A stretch of 64,000 bases of DNA from Nonomuraea gerenzanensis (GCF_020215645.1 NZ_CP084058.1:6634001-6698000), one strand, 5' to 3'. Numbered from the stretch's first letter, positions 52,953 through 61,824 are shown. Program-made: numbers and translations. The notes: generated from the letters alone by a model not told the origin.

Positions 52953-53118
52953 GCGGCGCCTCCTGCTCATGGCCGTGGGAATGGGGGTTCGCCAGGCGCG
53001 GCCTGGTGACAGACCTACCCACTGGCCGCTCCCGCTTCCCGTGTGACGTGCCGGAAGTCCCGGGTCACGAGGTCGGACGGCCATGGCTGGGCGCGGCGTG
53101 CGCGGGTAGCGTCCAAGC

Positions 53119-53868
53119 ATGGCCACCTTCGATCTGACCAGCACACGCGCCGTCGTCTTCGACACCGACGGCGTGGTCACCGACACGGCCCGGGTGCACG
53201 CCGCCGCGTGGAAGCACGTCTTCGACGCCTTCCTCAGGGGACGCTCGGCGCCCTTCGACATCCGCGCCGACTACCTCGCCCATGTGGACGGCCGGCCCCG
53301 GCTGGACGGCGTGCGCACGTTCCTGGCCTCGCGCGGCATCTCGCTGCCCGAAGGCGGGCCAGGCGACGAGCCGGGCGCGCCGACCGTGCACGGGCTGGGG
53401 CTGGCCAAGGACGCCTTGTTCGTGGAGCAGATCCACCGGCACGGCGTGGCGGCCTTCCCCTCCACGGTCGCGCTGCTGCACGAGCTTCGGCAGCGCGGCT
53501 GCCGCACGGCGGTGGTGTCCGCCAGCAGGCACTGCCGGGCGGTCGTGTCATCGGCGGGGCTGCTGCACCTGTTCGACACGCTGGTGGACGGCAACGACGC
53601 GGCCCGCCTGGGCCTGCCGGGCAAGCCGGATCCCGCGCTGTTCCTGGAGGCGGCGCGGCGGCTGGAGCTGGCGCCGCGCGAGGTGGCGATCGTGGAGGAC
53701 GCGCTGCCCGGCGTGGAGGCCGGGCGCAGGGGCGGGTTCGGGCAGGTGGTGGGCGTGGACAGGAGCGGCACGCAGGCCGCCGCGATGCTGGCCGCGGGGG
53801 CCGACGCGGTGGTGGCCGACCTGGCCGACGCCGACGTGGCAGGCCGCGTGCCGGTGGGCGGGCGATGA
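53119..53868 (+). CDS. Beta-phosphoglucomutase-family HAD hydrolase (249 aa)
   Basis: HAD-superfamily motifs: nucleophile Asp and second Asp in VVFDTDGVVTDT, motif II Ser in VVSASRH, motif III Lys in GKPDPALFLEAA, and acidic motif IV in AIVEDALPGVEAG. The cap contains YLAHVDGRPRLDGV, typical of beta-phosphoglucomutase. It converts beta-glucose 1-phosphate to glucose 6-phosphate. Its stop overlaps the GH65 phosphorylase start by 4 bases (ATGA), the classic pairing in which the phosphorylase makes beta-G1P. The ATG at 53119 lacks a strong ribosome site. Confidence 0.93.
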   Translation: MATFDLTSTRAVVFDTDGVVTDTARVHAAAWKHVFDAFLRGRSAPFDIRADYLAHVDGRPRLDGVRTFLASRGISLPEGGPGDEPGAPTVHGLGLAKDALFVEQIHRHGVAAFPSTVALLHELRQRGCRTAVVSASRHCRAVVSSAGLLHLFDTLVDGNDAARLGLPGKPDPALFLEAARRLELAPREVAIVEDALPGVEAGRRGGFGQVVGVDRSGTQAAAMLAAGADAVVADLADADVAGRVPVGGR

Positions 53869-56789
53869 ACGGCCGTCCCGAGGACGCGTGGACGCTGGTC
53901 TACGACGGGTTCGAGCCGTCGGGCGAGGGGCTGCGCGAGGCGCTGTGCACGCTGGGCAACGGCCGGTTCGCCACGCGCGGCGCCACCCCCGACGGGGCGC
54001 CGCGCACGCCCGGCACGTACCTGGCCGGCTGCTACGACCGGCTCGACTCGGTGGTGGCCGGTCACACCGTGACGAACGAGGACATCGTCAATCTGCCCGA
54101 CTGGCTGCCGCTGACGTTCGCCACTCCGGGCTCCGACTGGTTCGCGCCCGAGCGGGCCGACCTGCCGCTCTACCGGCACGTGCTGGACCTGCGCCGCGGC
54201 GTGCTGGTGCGCGAGCTGCGCTGGCGCGACGGCGAGGGCCGGGTCACCCGGGTACGCCAGTGCCGCCTGGTGTCGATGGCGGACCCGTACCTGGCGGCGA
54301 TGCGGACCACGTTCACCGCAGAGAACTGGTCGGGCCCGCTGCGGGTGCGCGCCACGCTGGAGGGCCGGGTCCGCAACGAGGGCGTGGCCCGCTACCGGGA
54401 GCTGCGCGGCGACCACCTCACCGGGCACGCGACCGGCTCGGAGGACGACCTGGCCTGGCTGACGGTGAGCACCCGCTGCTCCCACGTCACCGTGGCCCTG
54501 GCCGCCAGGATCGACACGGACCCCGGGGGCACATCCGCGCGGCCGGTGCTGAGCACGGACCACATCAGCTCCGAGCACGTCCTCGACCTGGCCGAAGGGG
54601 TGCCGGCGGGCCTGAGCAAGGTGGTGTCGCTGACCTCCTCGCGCGACCCGGCCGCCCACGACGCGCGCTCGTCGGCGCTGCGGCACGTACGCCGGGCGCC
54701 GCCGTTCGAGGAGCTGCTGGCCCGGCACGAGGCGGCGTGGCAGCGGCTGTGGGCGCGGGCCCGGCTGGACGTGGACGGCCCCGCGCTGTCGCAGGCCGTG
54801 CACCTGCACGTCTTCCACCTGCTGCAGACGCTGTCCCCGCACACGGCCGACCTCGACGCCGGGGTGCCCGCCCGGGGCCTGCACGGGGAGGCGTACCGGG
54901 GGCACGTGTTCTGGGACGAGCTGTTCGTGCAGCCCTGGCTGGACCTGCGCTTCCCGCAGATCTCGCGCGGGCTGCTGCGCTACCGCTGGCGGCGGCTGCC
55001 GGAGGCGCGGGACGCGGCCAGGGAGGCCGGTCACGCCGGCGCGATGTTCCCGTGGCAGAGCGGCAGCGACGGCCGCGAGGAGACCCAGACCCTGCACCTG
55101 AACCCCAAGTCGGGCCGCTGGCTGCCGGACCACTCGCGACTGCAGCGGCACGTCGGCCTGGCCATCGCCTACAACGTGTGGCACCACTACCTGGCCACCG
55201 GCTCCATGCCGCCGTGGTGCGCCGAGCTGCTGCTCGACATCGCCAGGTTCTTCGCCTCACTCGCGGTGCCCGCCGGCGACCGGTACGAGATCCGCGGCGT
55301 CATGGGCCCCGACGAGTACCACGACGCCTACCCCGGCGCCGCCACGCCCGGCCTGGACAACAACGCCTACACCAACGTCATGACGGCCTGGCTGATGGCC
55401 CGCGCCCGTGACACCGCCGCGCTGGCCCCCGATCTGGCGCCCACCGGGGACGAGCTGGCGCACTGGGACGACGTCGGCCGCCGCCTGCGGGTCGACTTCC
55501 ACGACGGCGTGATCAGCCAGTTCACCGGCTACGGCGACCTGCTGGAGCTCGACTGGGAGCGCTACGCGGGCGTGCGCCGCCTGGACCGGGCGCTGGAGGC
55601 CGACGGCGACGACGTCAACCGGTACCAGGCGTCCAAGCAGGCCGACACGCTCATGCTGCGCTACCTGCTGACCGGCGACGAGCTGATCGGCCTGCTGCGG
55701 CACCTCGGCTACGCGGCCGGCCCCGACCTGCTCTCCCGCACCACCTCCTACTACCTGCGGCGCACCAGCCACGGCTCCACTCTCAGCGCCGTCGTGCACG
55801 CCTGGGTGCTGGCGCGCTCGAACCGGGCGCAGTCGTGGCGGTTCTTCACCGAGGCCCTCTACAGCGACATCAAGGACGTCCAGGGCGGCACCACCGCCGA
55901 AGGCATCCACCTGGGCGCCATGGGCGGCACGCTCGACCTGCTGCAGCGCTGTTACCTGGGCCTTGAGCTCCGGCCTGACGGGATGCGGCTCGATCCGCGG
56001 ATGCCCGACGAGGTCGGCCTGATGTCCATGCCGATCCGCTACCGCGGGCGTCAGTTGTTCATCGACGCCGACCACCACGAGGCCCGGCTCAGCGGCACCG
56101 CACGCCGTACCTATGGCAGAGGGGAAGTCATCATGGCAGGCACAGGGGATCTCGGCCGCCGGGTCATCCATCACCGCGAGCGGCTCGGGCTGTCCCGCGA
56201 GCAGGTCGCCGAGCGGGCCGACATGTCACCCGGTTACCTGAAATATCTGGAGGAGAACGCCGACACCCCGGACACCGGGGCGCTCTACCGGCTGGCCGAC
56301 GCGCTGGGCACCACGGTGCAGGACCTGCTCGGCGGCGGCCAGGACCGGCCACCGGGGCGCGGCCCCGCCATGGCCCACCCGGCCCTGGAGACCCTGGACG
56401 AGCAGGAGTGCCGGCGGCTGATCGCGCCGGGCGGGATCGGGCGGGTGGCGTTCAACGGCTCGCACGGGCCGACCGTGCTGCCGGTGAACTACAAGGTGCA
56501 CGAGGGCGCCATCGTCTTCCGCACCGCCGCGGGCGGGGCCATGGACAAGGACCTGCGCAGCGGGCTGGAAGGCGTGGACATCGTGATCGCCTTCCAGATC
56601 GACAACATCGACGAGACCAACCGGGAGGGGTGGAGCGTGCTGGTGCAGGGGCCCGCGCACCACGTGCCGCCGGAGGAGGCGGCCGGCGTCGCCGGCGCGG
56701 GCGTCACCCCGTGGGCGGGGGGCGAGCGGCAGCTCTACATCCGCATCGTCCCCCAGCACATCACGGGGCGCCGCATCCACGGCAGCTGA
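53865..56789 (+). CDS. GH65 disaccharide phosphorylase in frame with an HTH-PPOX protein (974 aa as one frame)
   Basis: Residues 1-~756 are a family 65 glycoside phosphorylase (maltose/trehalose/kojibiose type): N-terminal beta domain, (alpha/alpha)6 barrel with the catalytic acid in RGVMGPDEYHD and KQADTLML. The family's short C-terminal beta domain seems cut short after IRYRGRQLFIDADHHEARLS. Without any stop the frame continues into a 219-aa unit beginning at ATG 56133: an XRE-type HTH (DLGRRVIHHRERLGLSREQV) and a pyridoxamine-5'-phosphate-oxidase-like flavin/split-barrel domain (LDEQECRRLIAPGGIGRVAF). The ATG at 56133 has its own site (GAGGGGAAG), so the last part may also be made separately. 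The two parts are separate genes in related bacteria as far as I recall. Substrate unknown. Confidence 0.85.
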   Translation: MNGRPEDAWTLVYDGFEPSGEGLREALCTLGNGRFATRGATPDGAPRTPGTYLAGCYDRLDSVVAGHTVTNEDIVNLPDWLPLTFATPGSDWFAPERADLPLYRHVLDLRRGVLVRELRWRDGEGRVTRVRQCRLVSMADPYLAAMRTTFTAENWSGPLRVRATLEGRVRNEGVARYRELRGDHLTGHATGSEDDLAWLTVSTRCSHVTVALAARIDTDPGGTSARPVLSTDHISSEHVLDLAEGVPAGLSKVVSLTSSRDPAAHDARSSALRHVRRAPPFEELLARHEAAWQRLWARARLDVDGPALSQAVHLHVFHLLQTLSPHTADLDAGVPARGLHGEAYRGHVFWDELFVQPWLDLRFPQISRGLLRYRWRRLPEARDAAREAGHAGAMFPWQSGSDGREETQTLHLNPKSGRWLPDHSRLQRHVGLAIAYNVWHHYLATGSMPPWCAELLLDIARFFASLAVPAGDRYEIRGVMGPDEYHDAYPGAATPGLDNNAYTNVMTAWLMARARDTAALAPDLAPTGDELAHWDDVGRRLRVDFHDGVISQFTGYGDLLELDWERYAGVRRLDRALEADGDDVNRYQASKQADTLMLRYLLTGDELIGLLRHLGYAAGPDLLSRTTSYYLRRTSHGSTLSAVVHAWVLARSNRAQSWRFFTEALYSDIKDVQGGTTAEGIHLGAMGGTLDLLQRCYLGLELRPDGMRLDPRMPDEVGLMSMPIRYRGRQLFIDADHHEARLSGTARRTYGRGEVIMAGTGDLGRRVIHHRERLGLSREQVAERADMSPGYLKYLEENADTPDTGALYRLADALGTTVQDLLGGGQDRPPGRGPAMAHPALETLDEQECRRLIAPGGIGRVAFNGSHGPTVLPVNYKVHEGAIVFRTAAGGAMDKDLRSGLEGVDIVIAFQIDNIDETNREGWSVLVQGPAHHVPPEEAAGVAGAGVTPWAGGERQLYIRIVPQHITGRRIHGS
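56133..56789 (+). CDS. Possible separate product: XRE HTH plus PPOX-like domain (218 aa)
   Basis: Internal in-frame start within the GH65 frame, listed because GAGGGG lies 7-8 bases upstream. The product would be a full-length HTH-PPOX protein: HTH at residues ~5-60 (SREQVAERADMSPGYLKYLE) and a split barrel to the end (LPVNYKVHEGAIVFRT; ERQLYIRIVPQHITGRRI). Such proteins are putative flavin- or F420-binding regulators in actinomycetes. Whether it is made alone, fused, or both cannot be told from the sequence. Confidence 0.55.
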   Translation: MAGTGDLGRRVIHHRERLGLSREQVAERADMSPGYLKYLEENADTPDTGALYRLADALGTTVQDLLGGGQDRPPGRGPAMAHPALETLDEQECRRLIAPGGIGRVAFNGSHGPTVLPVNYKVHEGAIVFRTAAGGAMDKDLRSGLEGVDIVIAFQIDNIDETNREGWSVLVQGPAHHVPPEEAAGVAGAGVTPWAGGERQLYIRIVPQHITGRRIHGS

Positions 56790-56800
56790 CGGTACGGGGG

Positions 56801-57958
56801 TCAGGGGCAGCCCGTGGCGCCGAACGCCATGAACTGCGTCACCTCCTCCTCGGAGAAGTTGTCGTCGGAGCCGATCACCAGCGTGCACTCGCCGCCGGCC
56901 AGCCTCGGGCCCCAGGCCATGCCCTCCAGGTTCTGCACCGGCGGGCGGAACTCGCCGAGGTCGCGCACCAGCCGCTTGGAGACCGGCCGGAACGTGTCGG
57001 CCTCCGCCAGCGAGTCGCGGCCCAGGACGTCGGAGGCGCCGCGCACGTCGATCTCGTACAGCTTGACCCGGTATCCCACGCCCTGGATCCAGGACCGTTC
57101 CAGCGCCAGGTACCGGTGCTCGTCGATGGCCAGGATCTCCGACACGCCGCTGTCGGTCAGGCCGGTCGGCGGGTTCGGCGGGGCCGCCAGGGCGTCGAGC
57201 GGGTAGGCGTACTGGGCGCGGACCCGGCCCTGGCGGTCCCACACGGTCAGCCGCGTCATCGAGCCGCGCTCGGCGGTCGGGGTCGGCCCGTCCTCGAAGC
57301 GCGGCCCCTCGGTCACGGCCGTGACGGCGCGCTCGGTGACGGCCACCCCTTCGAATCCGAAATTGCGCCGGGGGCCGCTCTCCGCGTCCTCGAAACGCAG
57401 ATTCGACGGGAGCGGGAATTCGGCGAGCTGCCGCCCTTCGACGTCCATTCCCCGCACTTTCGGCTGCGAGATGGGAATATCCGGATTCGACTCGTCGGGC
57501 CGGTCCCCCTCGTCACCCCACAGCAGCCGCCCGCTCCACCGGTCGACCCTGATCGACTCGGGGTCGGCCGAGCCCGGCTTGCCGTAGGCGGGGTACGTCG
57601 TGCCGTCGGGCCGGTAGAGCATGGTGACGCCGGTCAGCCGAACGCCGGTGAAGTCGCCCGTCTTCCGGTTGAAGGCCAGGCGGTCGGTGTAGAAGCGGGC
57701 GGGGTTGTAGCGCCAGCGGTCGTCGGAGACGAAGTACCAGACGCCGGTGCGCGGATCGCGGTCGAACCCGGACAGGCCGCCGACGGTCGTGCCCCCGAGC
57801 TTGTCCATGTGCGGCACCCGCTGCTCGCCGAGGAAGCGGGTGATCCGTACCGGCTCCTGCGGCGCGGACGCGGCGGCGGGCGGGGCCGTGCCCGCCAGCA
57901 CCGCGAAAGCGAGGGTGATTTCCGTGATTCTCCGTGCAGTTTTCCGTGTACCTGGCAA
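56801..57958 (-). CDS. Secreted phytase-like/esterase-like beta-propeller protein (385 aa)
   Basis: Signal peptide (ITEITLAFAVLAGTAPPAAA) followed by the esterase-like-activity-of-phytase domain: GLSGFDRDPRTGVWYFVSDD, PESIRVDRWSGRLLWGDEGD, GFEGVAVTERAVTAVTEGP and EGMAWGPRLAGGECTLVIGSDDN. The family is a calcium-binding propeller, with phosphatase/esterase activity suggested by homology only. It starts with TTG at 57958, an uncommon choice supported by GGAGG five bases upstream. It converges with the GH65 frame, 11 bases apart, and is upstream of no operon partner. Confidence 0.9.
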   Translation of the reverse strand: MPGTRKTARRITEITLAFAVLAGTAPPAAASAPQEPVRITRFLGEQRVPHMDKLGGTTVGGLSGFDRDPRTGVWYFVSDDRWRYNPARFYTDRLAFNRKTGDFTGVRLTGVTMLYRPDGTTYPAYGKPGSADPESIRVDRWSGRLLWGDEGDRPDESNPDIPISQPKVRGMDVEGRQLAEFPLPSNLRFEDAESGPRRNFGFEGVAVTERAVTAVTEGPRFEDGPTPTAERGSMTRLTVWDRQGRVRAQYAYPLDALAAPPNPPTGLTDSGVSEILAIDEHRYLALERSWIQGVGYRVKLYEIDVRGASDVLGRDSLAEADTFRPVSKRLVRDLGEFRPPVQNLEGMAWGPRLAGGECTLVIGSDDNFSEEEVTQFMAFGATGCP

Positions 57959-58080
57959 TTGTTCCTCCGTCCCGGAATTCGACGGAGGACATGAAAGCGC
58001 GTCCCAGCAGTGAAGTCTACGAAGGAGACAACCGCATGCCGCACTGCAAAAGGCGCGAATCGCTGCGGGTCGCGGGGCGG

Positions 58081-58701
58081 TCAGGCGGGGGCCGACCCGG
58101 CGACGCCGTCGAGGATGAGCCGCAGGCCGTGCGCGAACGCCTCGTCGCTCGTGGGCGCGCCGCCCGTCCTGACGCCCTCCATGGTGAGCGGGTAGTCCCT
58201 GGCGTACGCGGCCGGGGCGGGGCTGTCACCCCGTTCCTGGCGGTCGCGCCCGGCCTGCTCGTTCAGCACGAAACCGAGCGTGTAGTGGCTGATCGCGGTG
58301 ATCGCGTGCAGCCCCTGGGCCGGGGTGAAGCCGAGCCCGGTGAGCGTCCTGAGCTCCTGCTCGAAGGCCCTGGCGACGTCGGGCCCCGGGTTGCCGGTCG
58401 CGATCAGCCGCGCGCCGTCGCGGTGGCTGAGCAGCGTGCGCCGGTAGCGGTGCGCGCGCCGGGTGAGCCACTCCCGCCAGCCCTCCCCCTCGGCCGGCCC
58501 GCCCATGTCGTGGGCGAGCAGCTCGCGGGCCATCTCGTCGAGCAGCTCCTGCTTGTTGCGGAAGTGCCAGTAGAGCGCCGGGTTCTGGACGCCGAGGCGG
58601 GCGGCGAGGCGGCGCACCGACAGGCCCTCCAGGCCGGTCTCGTCGAGCAGCTCGAGTGCCGCGCGGACGACGGTGCCGCGCGCCAGTCCCTTCTGTGCCA
58701 T
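58081..58701 (-). CDS. TetR-family regulator (206 aa)
   Basis: HTH of TetR type: RGTVVRAALELLDETGLEGL, then SVRRLAARLGVQNPALYWHF. The C-terminal domain resembles the tetracycline-repressor C-terminal class (HAITAISHYTLGFVLNEQA). The ATG at 58701 is the family start. It is 28 bases after the PrmC-like gene on the same strand. Target unknown; the adjacent methyltransferase or the phytase-like gene are possible. Confidence 0.92.
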   Translation of the reverse strand: MAQKGLARGTVVRAALELLDETGLEGLSVRRLAARLGVQNPALYWHFRNKQELLDEMARELLAHDMGGPAEGEGWREWLTRRAHRYRRTLLSHRDGARLIATGNPGPDVARAFEQELRTLTGLGFTPAQGLHAITAISHYTLGFVLNEQAGRDRQERGDSPAPAAYARDYPLTMEGVRTGGAPTSDEAFAHGLRLILDGVAGSAPA

Positions 58702-58729
58702 CGATCGATCACCTTAACAGCGCCGGGCA

Positions 58730-59527
58730 TCACGCCTGGCGGGTGCCGATGACGGCCGTGGCGTCCAGGTCGTCCGACGTCGCCACCCGGACCGTCAGCC
58801 CGGCGGCCCGCGCGGCCTCGGCGGTCGCCGGCGCCTGGCGCTCGCTGGTCTCCACCAGCAGCCGCCCGCCGGGAGCCAGCCAGCCGGGCGCCCCGCCGAT
58901 CACCCGGCGCACCACGTCGAGCCCGTCGGCGCCGCCGTCCAGCGCGTGCAGCGGTTCGTGCAGGCGGGCCTCGGGCGGCAGCAGGCCCACCGACTCCGAC
59001 GGCACGTACGGCGGGCTGGCGATCAGGATGTCCACCCGGCCGCGCAACGCGGCGGGCAGCGGGTCGTACAGGTCGCCCTCGTACACCGTCGCCGTCCCCT
59101 CCAGGTTGCGCCGGGCGCAGCGCACGGCGACGGGGTCGAGGTCGGCGGCGTGCAGCTCGGCCCGCGCCAGGCCCGCGACCACCGCCGCGCCCATCGCGCC
59201 CGTCCCGCAGCACAGGTCCAGGATCACCGGCGTGCCCGTGACCTCGCGCGCCAGCTCAGCGGCCGCCTCGATGAGGAAGCCGGTACGCGGCCTGGGCACG
59301 AACACGCCCGGCTCCACGTACACGCGCAGGCCGCAGAACTCCGCCCACCCCAGCACGTGTTCGAGCGGCTCCCCCGCGACCCGGCGCGCCACCATGGCGT
59401 CGAGGTCGGCGGGGGTGGGCGCGGTGGACAGGAGCAGCCCGGCCTCGTCCTCGGCGAAGACGCAGCCGGCGGCGCGCAGGCGGGAGACGATGGCGGCAGT
59501 GGTGAGCGATGACGAAGAAACCGACAT
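58730..59527 (-). CDS. PrmC/HemK-like protein N5-glutamine methyltransferase (265 aa)
   Basis: Class I SAM-dependent methyltransferase of the HemK/PrmC family: the substrate-side motif GLRVYVEPGVFVPRPRTGFL, the SAM motif VILDLCCGTGAMGAAV, and HAADLDPVAVRCARRNLE. PrmC enzymes methylate the GGQ glutamine of release factors, using an NPPY motif; here that site reads ASPPYVP, so Asn is replaced by Ser. This places it among the divergent actinobacterial paralogues rather than the housekeeping PrmC. The N-terminus is short. ATG 59527 follows AAAGG by 7 bases; the longer frame to 59668 overlaps the leader described separately. It is followed by the TetR gene. Confidence 0.88.
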   Translation of the reverse strand: MSVSSSSLTTAAIVSRLRAAGCVFAEDEAGLLLSTAPTPADLDAMVARRVAGEPLEHVLGWAEFCGLRVYVEPGVFVPRPRTGFLIEAAAELAREVTGTPVILDLCCGTGAMGAAVVAGLARAELHAADLDPVAVRCARRNLEGTATVYEGDLYDPLPAALRGRVDILIASPPYVPSESVGLLPPEARLHEPLHALDGGADGLDVVRRVIGGAPGWLAPGGRLLVETSERQAPATAEAARAAGLTVRVATSDDLDATAVIGTRQA

Positions 59528-59910
59528 GGGGAGCCTTTCGGGATGCCGATGGGCGCTCCCGCGGTCACCTAATCCCTGTGGGCCGCGCTCTGCGAGGGGA
59601 GCACCCGGACTGACACAGCGTTGATGGGTCTCACCTCCCAAGGACGATCCTCTTGACGAGACCGTCACAGTATCAGCCCGCGCAACGCCCTGCCCGGGGT
59701 GGGGTCGGTGGGTCGCTGACCTGCGGCTCCGTTACGATGAGTGACGTCACTCAGCCGTGCCGCCTGACGCGGGCGCGGCCCGGACGTCCGAGGGATCGCC
59801 CTGTCCGCGAGTCCGGACGAAGCACGCAGGTCATCACCGCAAACCTCGCCTGCGCCAACATCGGCGCGAGTCAGGGCAAAAGGTCGGCCAAGCGGCGGCG
59901 GGCCGACCGG
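59528..59910. promoter_or_regulatory. 383-base gene-poor region with a possible RNA leader for the methyltransferase
   Basis: No gene is supported here. On the minus strand, just before the methyltransferase, GGGAGCGCC (59552-59560) can pair with an upstream GGTGCTCCC (within 59596-59605, 9 bp with one G-U) or with GGCTCCCC next to the start (59528-59535, 6 bp). A short minus-strand reading frame (GTG near 59634 to TAG near 59569) could be a leader peptide. A GGTCTC/GAGACC pair lies at 59627-59632 and 59658-59663. From about 59700 to 59910 I see nothing beyond a likely plus-strand promoter area. Confidence 0.4.
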
Positions 59911-60231
59911 ATGAGGACAGGTGACGAACCTACGCTCATCCCAACGAACCCCTCGCTGACCGCTGAACCCATCGATAACGCCGCCTGGCCGGCGGCTGGA
60001 GTCATCCCGGTGATCACCGCAATCTTCTTCGCCATCGCGGCCGTCTCGGCCCTGGAAATCACGCTCGTCCTGGCTCTGCTGGGGTGGGGAGGCGCGCAGC
60101 TCGGCGCCTTCCTGCGCCACCATCCGCACGGTTCCGCCGGCGGCCTGCGCGACCTGGCCGCAGAAGCACGGCAGTGCGGGCTCCTCGCGCGCGACGCCGT
60201 GCGGCGTCGCTGGGAGTCCCACGGCCGGTAG
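59911..60231 (+). CDS. Small membrane protein of unknown function (106 aa)
   Basis: Unrecognised. One long hydrophobic segment at about residues 33-60 (GVIPVITAIFFAIAAVSALE and onward to a Gly-rich turn) is followed by a basic amphipathic tail (LRDLAAEARQCGLLARDAVR). The ATG at 59911 is the likeliest start, without a strong ribosome site. The next gene, also a small membrane protein, starts 66 bases later. Confidence 0.6.
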   Translation: MRTGDEPTLIPTNPSLTAEPIDNAAWPAAGVIPVITAIFFAIAAVSALEITLVLALLGWGGAQLGAFLRHHPHGSAGGLRDLAAEARQCGLLARDAVRRRWESHGR

Positions 60232-60296
60232 TGCCCATCATGCCCATGCGGGCCTGTTGTCGAAGGAACAAATCAAGAAGGGGACCGGGCTCAGGC

Positions 60297-61112
60297 ATGG
60301 GCGACGTTCAGCGGAAATCAGAGTTGACCGGGCCGCGCATCGCGGGCAACGCGCTGGCCGCGGCCACCGCCGCGGTCGCGGCGTCGCATCTCGGGGTGGC
60401 CGGCACCGTGCTCGGCGCGGCGCTGGTCAGCGTCGGCACCACGGCGGGCACCGCCGTCTACGCGCACTACCTCGAACGCACCGGTGAGAAGGTCAGGCAG
60501 CACACGGTCAAGGCCCGGCGCGGGCAGAGCTGCGCAGGTGGCGGGACGGACACGCTGGTGCCCGTCGAGGAGGCGGCGCCGAGGCGGTTGCCGTGGGCCA
60601 GGGTGGCGGTCGCCGCCGGGCTGGTCTTCGCCCTCAGCATGGGCGGCATCCTGACCTACCAGACCGTGGCCGGTCAGACCGTGGCCGAGCAGCTCACCGG
60701 CAAGCCGGCGCGCAAGACCGCGCGGGCCAAACCCACACCTGTCAAGGACAAGGACGCGGAGCCCGGCTACTCCGCTCGCCGCGTGCGGACGGCGGTGACC
60801 CCCGTGGCGAGCAGGTCCCCGGACCCGTCGGCCACGCCGGCCGTCACGGCCACCCTCACCGTGACGGTGTCCGCGACTCCGGCCGTCACGGCGGCGCCGG
60901 CACCGGCCGGCCATCCCACGCCCGCGCCGACGGCCACGACCGCCGCTTCCGGCTCCCCTGCGCCCTCGGCCCCGGCGCAGAGCCCCGCTCCCACCGGCTC
61001 CATGCCGCCACCGCAGCACGTCGAGCCGGGCGACCGCGTCCGGCGCCCGCCGGCGACACCGGACGAGAGCGCCAGGGTCCGGACCGCCGCCGCGCAGGAG
61101 GACGAGGAGTGA
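60297..61112 (+). CDS. Membrane protein with Pro/Thr/Ala-rich outer tail (271 aa)
   Basis: Residues 15-60 are a Gly/Ala-rich hydrophobic helix pair (GNALAAATAAVAASHLGVAG, TVLGAALVSVGTTAGTAVYA), and a second transmembrane segment sits near 105-120 (VAVAAGLVFALSMGGILTY). The last ~130 residues are a low-complexity Pro/Thr/Ala/Ser stretch probably outside the cell. The ATG at 60297 gives MGDVQRKSEL; the longer frame from 60084 is a shadow. The family is common in actinomycetes without assigned function. Confidence 0.7.
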   Translation: MGDVQRKSELTGPRIAGNALAAATAAVAASHLGVAGTVLGAALVSVGTTAGTAVYAHYLERTGEKVRQHTVKARRGQSCAGGGTDTLVPVEEAAPRRLPWARVAVAAGLVFALSMGGILTYQTVAGQTVAEQLTGKPARKTARAKPTPVKDKDAEPGYSARRVRTAVTPVASRSPDPSATPAVTATLTVTVSATPAVTAAPAPAGHPTPAPTATTAASGSPAPSAPAQSPAPTGSMPPPQHVEPGDRVRRPPATPDESARVRTAAAQEDEE

Positions 61113-61210
61113 CACCGGGGCGGCGCCGCGGGCGATGGAACGGGATGGAACGCCTTGGTTGACATGGAGGGCCCGGAGGCGGCCCTCGTCGTCTTCAACG
61201 GAGGCACAGC

Positions 61211-61729
61211 ATGTCGATCAAACGGGGATTAGCCGTCCTGACCGCCGCCCTGGCGTCGGCAGGACTCATCACGGCGGCTCAACCGGCACAGGCTCTGAAC
61301 TACTTCAAGATCGTCAGCTTCGCCAGCGGGATGTGCCTGCAGCCCGACCCGTCCGCCCCCGCCGCCTCCGACGCCCAGATCTTCCAGGCGCCGTGTGACG
61401 GCAGCGTGGGGCAGAACTGGTTGCCGCTGCAGGAGAGCGGCAGCAGCACGACGTACCGCTTCCTCAACCAGCGCACCGGCTGGTGCCTGGAGGCCAGGGA
61501 GGGCGCCGTGAACCTCGGGCGCGTCGACCAGTGGCCGTGCAACAGCATCAGCAACGAGCGGTGGGTCTGGCAGGGGTCGTTCAACAACTCCACACCCAAG
61601 CAGCTGCGCTCCGCCGTCAGCGGCACGCGTACGCACTGCATCGACGTGCCGGGGGGATCGCCGACGGTGCCGCTCTACGTCTTCCGCTGCAACGGGAGCG
61701 CGGCGCAGATGTTCTACATCCGTCAATGA
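61211..61729 (+). CDS. Secreted ricin-type beta-trefoil lectin (172 aa)
   Basis: Signal peptide (KRGLAVLTAALASAGLITAA, cleavage after PAQA). The mature part is a single ricin B beta-trefoil with QxW-like repeats: FASGMCLQPDPS, GSVGQNWLPLQ, RTGWCLEAREG, NERWVWQG and GSAAQMFYIRQ. Such domains bind galactose-type sugars. It has no catalytic domain, so it is a lectin alone. GGAGG lies 6-7 bases before ATG 61211. Confidence 0.9.
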   Translation: MSIKRGLAVLTAALASAGLITAAQPAQALNYFKIVSFASGMCLQPDPSAPAASDAQIFQAPCDGSVGQNWLPLQESGSSTTYRFLNQRTGWCLEAREGAVNLGRVDQWPCNSISNERWVWQGSFNNSTPKQLRSAVSGTRTHCIDVPGGSPTVPLYVFRCNGSAAQMFYIRQ

Positions 61730-61800
61730 CGGTGCGCGGAGCCGGCGGGCTGATGCGGGCGTGACCATCTGCGACGCCCGGCCTGACCCGCCCGGCCGCG

Positions 61801-61824
61801 CCTGTGCCTGTGCCTGTGCCTGTG
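61801..61824 (+). repeat. Four CCTGTG units
   Basis: Short perfect hexanucleotide repeat in the non-coding stretch (61730-61945) after the lectin gene. No gene is supported in that stretch. Confidence 0.85.

Noticed and set aside
53043..53864. 1248-residue version of the GH65 frame starting at 53043
   Set aside because: Its first ~270 codons are an Arg/Gly-rich shadow of the beta-phosphoglucomutase gene; the ATG at 53865 starts the recognisable domain.
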